From the NCBI GenBank assembly GCA_004151065.3, contig NWUY0300045425.1, positions 5,692 through 31,872 on the forward strand: a stretch of 26,181 bases of DNA. The letters are read 5' to 3'. The translations under genes were made by a program, and so were the position numbers. Below are positions 18,446-26,181 of this stretch, one piece after another. The notes beneath the pieces were generated by a model. It saw nothing but the letters and a program-made list of their open reading frames with translations. It was not told where the DNA came from and ran no database searches. The DNA comes from Larix sibirica. Lineage: Eukaryota; Streptophyta; Pinopsida; Pinales; Pinaceae. How positions within the stretch are numbered: position 1 is the stretch's first letter; each line of letters starts with the position of its first letter.

Positions 18446-18450
18446 GTGTA

Positions 18451-18960
18451 CGAAAATGCATTGATAATTTGTCTTTCTTTTATGACTAAGTGGATTTTTA
18501 GAAGCAATTTTTTATGTGTAAAAAGAAATATACCATTCATTCAAGTCCAAATTTCTAAATGCAATTACGATTCAAAATTTTGTTATTGTAATAATCTCAA
18601 TATAATAAAGATGTTAATGTGATAATCTCAATATAATAAAAATGAAACTTTACATAGTGCATGTTTAGTTGAAACAAATATGATAAATTTTACTGATTGC
18701 ACGGATTGAAAGACTATAAAAAGAAATACATGGCAGTTATCTCAATCTGAAAAACAAAGCATCAGAAAATCTAACAACTAAAGAATAAAAAAAAAATAGA
18801 TTTATATACAAGTTGTTAGTAAGAAATAAAGATAATATTTATAGTACAATTTACATATTGTGCAGTGTAAGATTAAAAAAACTGTTAAATGATAGCAAAG
18901 CTAAATGGTAAAAGGGAGGAAAGACGCAGATATCCCCAAATAATATTTTTATTAAAATGG
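18451..18960. other. AT-rich DNA with a 31-bp period repeat
   Basis: ATAATCTCAATATAATAAA occurs at 18591-18609 and 18622-18640. Otherwise no gene or element end is recognised. This is the right-hand side of the original target of the small LTR element. Confidence 0.6.
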
Positions 18961-19850
18961 AATGAAATTTTAAAGTCATCAAGTACAATAGGCTATGGTC
19001 GGTTCAACCCCCGAGAACAAAAGGTTTGCAAGACCCTACGCATTTGTCAACATTCCAAGTTCACCTAGGATAAATCGAGACAATGGAATTATTCCCAACT
19101 CAGAGTGTGTTGACACTAACATGCACACATGAAGACGTTAGACATAAAAATATAAACAAGAAAGTACAATGCATGCAGGAAAACAGAACGTACATACGGC
19201 GCAAGGACACTCCGCCTTCACCCTAGTGGATGGACCTGAAACGTAGTCTTACTCACAATCGTCTCCTGTTGGACTCATGGACAGTTGAGTATGAAGGGGG
19301 GAAATGCAGAAATGAAACCTATCAGTACCTTCCTTCTACCTCCAATGTGAGATAATTTTTTGCGACAACTTCGTTTCAATTATAAAGTTTGCATGCAAGG
19401 AATGCAAAGTGTTTGAACTTGAGCATTTAAATGTCTTTTGGCCTTTCATGTAAGCTTGAATGGGGGTGATCCACAAGAAAACGACACTCACCCTCATGCT
19501 CTTTCATTATATAGTATGGTTGTGAAATGTCTTGTAAATTAATGCATCATGAAAAGTGAATTTAACCATTTATTGCATTGAGGCTATGTGTCTTTCTTCC
19601 TTTAATGATTTTCAGTCATCCAAATAGTAGGATTGGCCTTAGCTCCTCCTTTCGAGCTATCTTAAAACATAGAACATGGGATTGTGTTTGTGTGTCAAAG
19701 TTCATATCGTCCTATGACAGGCTGTGGGTTACATCCTTTGAACGGGGACATGAAGCATGAACCACACCATCATATGGTTGTAGTATATCCAATACCTTAT
19801 GCAATATCCCAAGACTAGACTATTTTTATTTTGTGTTGAGCATAAGCTCT
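18961..19850. other. Unassigned mid-GC segment
   Basis: Base composition is more balanced than in the flanks, with words such as TACGGCGCAAGGACACTCC near 19196. A 60-codon plus-strand frame (19578-19760) has no motif. The segment resembles antisense LTR-type DNA in texture, but no termini, primer site or matching copy are visible, so no element is called. Confidence 0.35.
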
Positions 19851-19997
19851 GNTTAAAAATAAATCATATTATTTAATTTAAGATAAAATAAATTGTGCAA
19901 GTTTAAAAATAGATTAAATTATTAATAAAAGATAAAATAAACTGTGAGAGTTTAAAAATCAATCAAATGGTTAATTAAAGATTAAAAAAAACAGTCA
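19851..19997 (+). repeat. AT-rich tandem repeat, about 49-bp unit, three copies
   Basis: Units begin GTTTAAAAAT at 19851 (with an N), 19901 and 19950. Each runs through an ATTAA-rich stretch to GATAAAATAAA.TGTG or a diverged form. Copies one and two are most alike. Confidence 0.85.
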
Positions 19998-20868
19998 ATA
20001 TATCTAGTAACTGAACTGAGTGATTTAAACATAAAACCCTAGGAGCCTTCTTCTTAAGAAAACTTATAGATAAGATGACATTGCAAGGGGAAATGGTCAG
20101 AAGATCATTGGAGGATCCAATTCATAAATATTTGAGCACTCAGATTTCCATATAGAGATTTTGGATTAGTAAGAAAGATAACAATTTTCACCTAGGCCTT
20201 TTAGTCTAGGTTCGGCTCGGGGTGATCTATTGAACGAACCGGGAATAGTTCGAGATCTACGGTTGGGAGGAACGTTGCAGCTCCCAAGTCAATCGAAAAG
20301 CGTAAAGGACTGATAAGTATTTTATATTATTGTTATTTTTCAAAGACTTATTCTATGGATTTTGATGTAGAGATATGATGTTATTATTGGACCCCTAATT
20401 TGTCCATGAATATAGATTTTTATAGGCTGTAATATTTAATGATTTCGTTTATGCAAGTAAAAGGAAGGCTTATAAATTTTTTATACATGTTGCAATCTGA
20501 TATAGAGAATTTGATTAAGATAGCCTGTTCCAATTATTTAAATTTTGATTTAATATATATAATCTCTATATTTGTGCATTAAGCTATAAATTTTTTTTAT
20601 ATCTGATTAAGTTTTATAGAAGAACTGTCTTTAGTTCATGGCGCTTGGCTTTAGCTAGTAATTCTTATGTTTTATATGCTTAGCATCCGCATCATTAATA
20701 TTATCAAAATTATAAATATAGAACAACTAATAGAATTCTTTTAGAACAAAAAGCATTTATAAATCTATATCATAGGCTTTCTGCCTAGAGAGAAAAATTT
20801 CGTTAACCCTAACTAGGGAGAGGATCCCAAACTAGGATCTCGGGACAAGGCCCTTGAACCTAAGTAGG
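19998..20868. other. Unassigned segment with a GC-richer island
   Basis: 20190-20310 is clearly richer in G+C than its flanks (GGTTCGGCTCGGGGTGATC, CGAACCGGGAATAGTTCGAG), with a CCTAG/CTAGG inverted repeat at its left edge. It shows no tRNA cloverleaf and no open frame. The rest is AT-rich. It may belong to the minus-strand LTR element whose LTR starts at 23015, but this is inference. Confidence 0.3.
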
Positions 20869-20897
20869 TTATATATATATATGTATGTATGTATGTA
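20869..20897. repeat. Microsatellite (TA)n then (ATGT)4
   Basis: A TA dinucleotide run (20869-20882) passes directly into ATGT repeats ending near 20897. It is a potentially length-variable locus. Confidence 0.9.
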
Positions 20898-22529
20898 AAC
20901 ATGAAACAATAATTATAGACTAAGCATTAAAACAAAGTACTTTATATCAAACTTACATATAAAACAAGGACTCAAAACATAACATATCCTATATAGAAAT
21001 CGAATCCTATTCAAACCAGGTTATACATATCACAAGCTACCAAACGTTGGACTCTTTGTCCAACCCATACATATTCTCCATGCATAAATAAAAAACATAA
21101 GATCATAACGAATTCATGACCTGGCTGGTTATCACCACGATGATTCAACATGCATGATGTGCTCCTCATGAGCAACATAGAATACAAATTTTTAACTATC
21201 CAATAACACAAAGTTTCATTCTGTTTAAATAACCATCACTCACACACATTCGCTTAACCATATCGATTTAGCTAGCAGTGAGATGACAATGATCAATTTG
21301 CATCCACTTAAGACTGGGCGTATAAATAGGATGGACCTCACAACACAACCAATGTTGTCTATTATTAAACTATCAACCGGACATTTAGTAAGACTAATTC
21401 AATGAAGATTTCTCAAAGGAAATGTAATCAAACTATGGATCATGATTTCTCACGCTTGAGTAAGTTAAGCCCGGAGGGATAAGCTATACACTTTCCCAAG
21501 AGACTACACGACTAGATTGACATATCAAACAGGGATCAAATCCCATAAATAGAAATTTTAAAGCTAAGCACAGCCTGTGCATGGATTTCGTTGTCAGAAG
21601 ACGTTGTTCACAAAGGTTAAACCACGATAGGGTCTGGACAATAACTCAAAACAGAAATCGATTTCCTTTAAAGACCAAAGCGTTATCAAGTAAGTAGATT
21701 AAGTATTTCATACAAACATAAACACAAACAATTTCATCCATTCCTAGAACTAAGAATTGAACCATCGTATCTCATATTTAAATATATCAATGGCAGACCA
21801 ATACATATACACAAGGTTTTAATAAGTCAATTTAAACAGAACATTAACACCCTATGGGAAAATCAGAGGTTTGCTCCTCACTCAGGAGTAAAACAAATTC
21901 ATAATTACATATATACTCAGGATAGAAAGGTTTACACTAGAAAACAAAAACAGAGCATCCACAATATAAACACCTTCAAGGCTTGAAAAGATCATTATAT
22001 ACAACAGTTAAGGAAAGTGCTCTTACACAAGTCGTATATACTCATTTCTCAACAAAAGACAAAGTAGGTATTTATAAATATTTGAGTTTGAAACATCCAG
22101 TTGAGACCCCGAAGGGTTTTACATTTCACCATGAAAACAAAATAGGGCAAGCCCTGCTACTATGGATTTAAAACCATATAAATTCCTTAAAACCTTGCCT
22201 CTCCTTGTAAACAAAGGCAAGCCCAGTCTCGAAATATTTAGAAACCAAATGAAGACTCAACTAAGAACATCCGACACTCCTCTTTCCATCATCAATTCAA
22301 AGCACATTCGAAATCATCTTCCCACAGGAGGAAGTTGGTCCAAAAGGGGCTAAGATCTTACAAGTCTATGCAATGGATGAATTGGGCATTAAAACGCTGC
22401 ATATCCAACGCCCGAGACTTCACCTGCACACAAACAAACCTGCAACTCATTTATCAACAAGATTTAAACACAAAGATAAAACGTATATAAAACAGAGCCA
22501 AAACATTTGCATAGAATCCATACCTGAGT

Positions 22530-22559
22530 GTGGTCGTTGTTGATGCCAACTCAGACCAC
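22530..22559. other. Two-step inverted repeat
   Basis: GTGGTC (22530-22535) pairs with GACCAC (22554-22559), and GTTG inside it pairs with CAAC across a 7-base loop. It lies within the same putative LTR and its role is unknown. Confidence 0.65.
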
Positions 22560-22930
22560 GATTTTCCTATATCAAAGTTACTCTCTGTTCAACCAGCGTT
22601 TAGGATGGATGGGAAGAGAAGAGCATAGCTATGGCTTCCTGAAGCGTTTCACCAACCAAGATCTTGGAGGAGGGAAACCCTCTCTCCCACAACGAATTGA
22701 GATATGACCAAATGAACTTTCCCGAAGGAAAAACCCTGGGAAGAACTTACCTCAAGCATCAACGTTAATGTAGTGATTGCGTGGAGGACCATGATTCCAC
22801 AATCGCCTACCCATCACATGGGCCACATTAAATACACAACTACCTCCACCATTTCGATTATATTGTTATATTTGTCCAAATTTTTATCATAAATGTCGAA
22901 GGGACTTTTAATATAACACTTAGGTTAAGT

Positions 22931-22956
22931 CTTAGACGCTTTAGAAAAGCGTTAAG
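22931..22956. other. Hairpin in the putative LTR
   Basis: ACGCTTT (22936-22942) pairs with AAAGCGT (22946-22952) around a 3-base loop. CTTA and TAAG extend the stem to 11 pairs with one bulged base. Confidence 0.8.
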
Positions 22957-23465
22957 GCTTGGTACCACATATTTCTCATAAATTTTGTTTCGAACATAAG
23001 CTTAGGATGTAACATAATAGATTTATATTATAAGGATAGAATAGATCCTTCTTGACACCTGCAAGAGTTGAAAATGAATGAAATGGTTATCTATTACGCT
23101 AAGTAAAACTCAGGCCACTTATGGGCAAAAAATCCACCTATGAAGTAAATGATTCACAAACGAAATAAATACAACAGATACAACACATATGGTTAAAGAC
23201 GAACTAGTTCATAGTTTGTAAGACAAATAGTCCATGTGATCATATTTTCTATTGAGAAAATCAAATAGATATAGATGACATACAGAATCAATAAATAAGA
23301 CAGAGGGCCTATAATAGGCTCAAACACTCATATACATGTATAGGAATTCCAAAGCATTAAAAGAACTAGGTTCATGCATGCAGACCAATAAAGTAAACTA
23401 ATGATGACACTTCAGTTTTCACAATGACTGTAAGAGAACAAGCAAAACTTTAAAGATGAAAACAA

Positions 23466-23566
23466 GAAATAATACCATTAACTTTTGAGTGTTGAAGTTA
23501 ATTTATTAAATCACATGAAATAATACCAACTACTTCTCAGTGTTGAAGTTAATTTAAATAGACATG
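23466..23566 (+). repeat. Tandem duplication, 51-bp unit, two copies
   Basis: GAAATAATACCA and AGTGTTGAAGTTAATTTA occur in both copies (starts 23466 and 23517), with several substitutions between these blocks. Confidence 0.88.
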
Positions 23567-24102
23567 TGTTTTCTATGACAATATGGAGACCCATAAGAAA
23601 ACAAAATAGGGTGTATTTTGAGGGACCTTATAGTATTGTACATAGCTCATAGTTATGTTTTTATAGAAGCTACTTATTGCTAGAATCTTCTCATGGCTAT
23701 ATTTGTGTACTATGAATTATATCTTTGGTTTGACTAAATATCAAGTTATAGATTTTTCCTTTTTGAAAAATTCCATGGTTGTTGGAAGCCATGCCATTGT
23801 TGGTATTCAACACTAAGTAGTGATTGGTTGTTTCCTTATCCTCAATGGTTGAATCAAACACAAGCTAATCCTTAATGTTGGGAAGCATAATGTAGGAGAA
23901 AAAAAGCACACAAAATTCCATTCTGATTGGAAGCTACATGAAAGAATGAAGGTTTAGGACTTTGAAATTAAAAAAAAAAGGTTGTAGATTTTGTTGGAGG
24001 ATGTTTGATATGGTGATTGTTTTTAAGGAGAATCCAATAACAATGGTAAAATGGTTATATATTGTGTAGATATGTTTCTTTCCATTTGTATGAATATTTG
24101 GA

Positions 24103-24152
24103 TATTATTATTATTATTATTTATTATTTATTATTATTATTATTATTATTTT
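24103..24152. repeat. (ATT)n microsatellite
   Basis: About 50 bp of ATT repeats, interrupted twice by an extra T. It is the longest microsatellite in the window. Confidence 0.95.
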
Positions 24153-25297
24153 GAAATTGGCATATGATGTAAGTGTTATCTATGTATATGACAACATCTT
24201 TATCAAACGAGTTCCTAAAACTTGCACCTAACAATAGAACTAGGGATAATACGACATTACACCCTATCCTAACAAAATTTCTCTCACAAATACTCAAGTG
24301 GGGTTGTGGGTGTGGTGTGGGATGAACAAGGTGACTACCTACTAAGCATCCTCATACAAGTCAAATTTATGGTACATAATTGAACTCCAATGCTTAGCTA
24401 GTGTTTTAATCAAGATGTTGTATTTTTTCAAAATCAACAAGATGTGGTAAATTCAACCAAATTATTTCATTAACACTAGAAGCCAATAGAATTTTCTCAA
24501 AATTTTGTATCCTAGCACTCATGTGTCATTGTATAGATCCTATAATCATTCCATTTAATTAGATAATTAGGTGTAAGTTTCATTAAATAGTTAGGATTTA
24601 TAGGTCACTATATCGACAATTAACTTCAATCAATTTGTGACAATGGGAAGAATGTGGTTACATTGACCAATTAAGCTAAACAACATGAATAATCTCTCAT
24701 TCAACAATTGTTGTAGTTAGGAAACCAAATAGTACCTAATTGTATCACAAGATATCCTCATTGTATTGCACAAAACACACTCAATCTAATCAAGGCCCTA
24801 GATTCTCTTGCATCATTAATTATGCTTGATGAGATTGTCTTAGATTGTGTTTTATTCAATCCGGTTCTTCTTATTAAAAATTTGGTGGAAAATCAATTCA
24901 TGGAAATTGAATTGAGTGTAATAAGTGTGTGATGGGTAATAATGAGAATTTTAACCTCTTATAACCAATAAATCTAACTAAGATATGGAAATGTGATGCT
25001 TGAAGTAGTCTAAAAACAACAAGATAAAATAACGACACGAATGAAGGAACCTTAGAGAAAACAAATTCATATTTTCCACTCACCTTTTGTAAATGACAAT
25101 AGTTCCATAAAATCCTTAGTCTCTACTTACATTCAACTTGATGGATGAAATAAATATTGAACATTGTAACCAGCTAATGCATGTGACCGCAAGGATGAAA
25201 TAAAAGATAAACAATGCAATGCACACAACTCAAGAGTTAGAACTTATAATAAATTATATAACTAGCTAGAAGATTTAGGATAAATTATTGTAAGTTT

Positions 25298-25311
25298 ACC
25301 CTCATGAGGGT
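25298..25311. other. 14-bp perfect palindrome
   Basis: ACCCTCATGAGGGT is self-complementary, and TAAG/CTTA arms flank it three bases out on each side. No gene lies next to it, so no operator or terminator function is claimed. Confidence 0.75.
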
Positions 25312-25795
25312 TTTCTTATGGTAAGCTGAACCACTTAATTTATACAACCTCGTATGTGATATCATTTCCTCCTAGTTTAGTTTGAAAATATCCCTCTTTC
25401 CTCTCAATTTAAGAATGGTATTATATATAAGAGAAAAGTAAAGAACATGTTGAAGTGATGGAAGTTACTCTATTAATAAATATGGAATAGTGAATAAAAG
25501 AGGATGGATGTTACTAGTTTTGAAACTGAAAAAGCTAGCTATTGATTCCATGTAACCCTTTCAAACTGTTGGAATGGGGAGTTAATGCATATGACGTGTT
25601 CTTGTGTAATGTCCCTAAAATTGTAAAACTTAAAAAATTTCATACATGAGATAAATACGTCACTTGTAACATAACTTTTGTATTGAGAAAGATTAAATGT
25701 GGGATTTGTTTCAATATTGTATCTAGTTTTCTTACATAGGATGATCTATCAACTTTACCAAATTACTTATCTGTTTAGCCTTCATGTATGTGATG

Positions 25796-26121
25796 TTTCG
25801 TAANATTCATGAGTGTAATCATTTACTTTCCCCTTTTGATTGAGATTGATAAATTTGGTGTAAAGGTCCTCCTCTTCTTCATCATGAAATATTTTTAACA
25901 ATGTTGTGGTGAATTTTTTCCAATAGAATGAATAGTCATCACACTTTCTGGCTCACCATAGGAACCAATCATAAGTTTCACCTTCTAAGTTATTGGAAAC
26001 TATCATAATTTTTTCTCGTTCACCAAATGGAGGGTTTGATTCAAATATACCCTCCATTTTGTTAACCCATGTGATGGCCCCTCTATGATCTTTGCCATCA
26101 TATTTTGGTAATTCCTTTTAA
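25796..26121 (-). pseudogene. gag: Ty3/gypsy gag fragment, minus strand
   Basis: The minus-strand frame reads KELPKYDGKDHRGAITWVNK, MEGIFESNPPFGEREKIMIV, SNNLEGETYDWFLW, stop, ARKCDDYSFYWKKFTTTLLK and IFHDEEEEDLYTKF, then NLNQKGKVNDYTHE. This is the plant retrotransposon gag domain in full order: P-x-Y-D-G, W, A/S-x-x-L-E-G-x-A-x-x-W, W-x-x-F, L-x-x-x-F and Q-x-G-x-V. There is a single stop (TGA, 25953-25955) where tryptophan is usual, so it is much better preserved than the gag of element A, to which it is clearly related. Similarity ends near 25796, just past the N at 25804. The upstream part of the element lies beyond the right edge of the window. Confidence 0.88.
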
Positions 26122-26181
26122 TTTTTCGGTAATCTCTATCATGAAATATTGGGTTACTAGTATTTCCTAAGAGGGATATCA

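Larger units (their letters stand above)
20900..23015 (-). mobile_element. Probable gypsy-type LTR on the minus strand, left end unknown
   Basis: On the minus strand a typical plant Ty3/gypsy LTR start, TGTTACATCCTAAGCTTATG, begins at 23015. Leftward comes a hairpin (22931-22956), then GC-richer DNA with GGGTTTTTCCTTCGGG and GGGAGAGAGGGTTTCCC, the kind of U3/R sequence seen in plant LTRs. TATA-like boxes lie at 22067-22076 and about 21322-21330. No second copy, primer site or target duplication is visible, so the extent is a guess. Plus-strand open frames at 21983-22353 show no motif. Confidence 0.4.
23016..25600. other. AT-rich DNA without recognised genes
   Basis: No domain is recognised and no open frame exceeds about 61 codons. 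It holds a 51-bp tandem duplication (23466-23566) and an ATT microsatellite (24103-24152). A minus-strand frame at 24898-25083 is hydrophobic and without motifs. Confidence 0.5.

Noticed and set aside
20190-20310. GC-richer island as a tRNA or other structured RNA gene
   Set aside because: No cloverleaf with D, anticodon and T arms can be drawn. GGTTCG-like words are not placed as in a tRNA.
25605-25740. TGTAATGTCCC as a possible LTR start near the minus-strand gag
   Set aside because: It resembles some gypsy LTR starts, but it points the opposite way to the gag and has no matching end, partner or target duplication.
1-26181. CRISPR array, operon or other prokaryotic system
   Set aside because: No regularly spaced repeats with unique spacers and no prokaryote-like gene density. 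All recognised coding remnants are plant LTR retrotransposon domains.

Overview
The window looks like heterochromatic or intergenic DNA from a seed plant with a large, repeat-filled genome. It is AT-rich, has no long open reading frame, and is built almost entirely from old, decayed LTR retrotransposons of several families. The extensive decay, low gene content and plant-type elements (a Ty3/gypsy lineage with a chromodomain, a copia-like primer site, a small non-autonomous element) would suit a conifer or other gymnosperm, but the sequence alone does not prove this. Four single N bases (4047, 15964, 19852, 25804) are sequencing ambiguities. No intact host gene, tRNA, rRNA or CRISPR array was recognised.

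Left part (1-1310): unassigned AT-rich DNA with one possible minus-strand exon and three small direct-repeat sets. From 1312 to 4050 lies a plus-strand Ty3/gypsy remnant (element A): gag, zinc knuckle, protease, RT-RNase H connection, RNase H and the first half of integrase. Its RT catalytic domain is missing. From 5455 to 9334 lies a longer plus-strand relative (element B): the C-terminal half of gag, zinc knuckle, protease, RT, RNase H, integrase and chromodomain, ending in a purine tract and a probable 3' LTR start at 9335. The A and B polyproteins are colinear over RNase H and integrase. Both are heavily mutated, with many stops and lost catalytic residues.

Middle part (about 9335-15570): the probable LTR of element B, then two related LTR/primer-site segments of a different family (10860-11110 and 13090-13330). 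They bracket a decayed reading frame of unknown identity (11905-12590). An imperfectly duplicated 190-bp leader and a GC-richer LTR-like fragment with a strong hairpin follow.

The clearest complete unit is a 2.86-kb non-autonomous LTR element at 15584-18445. It has 222- and 225-bp LTRs, a perfect 5-bp target duplication (GTGTA) and a purine tract that puts it on the minus strand. Its interior codes for nothing recognisable but is packed with a TCGACCAAA-like motif. To its right are unassigned AT-rich DNA, several short tandem repeats, a probable minus-strand gypsy LTR starting at 23015, and at the right edge a fairly well preserved minus-strand gypsy gag fragment (25796-26121).

The elements do not form an operon or pathway. 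The layout reflects successive insertion, truncation and C-to-T/G-to-A decay. No new defence or metabolic system was found. The best candidates for something undescribed are the motif-packed interior of the small LTR element and the unidentified frame at 11905-12590.
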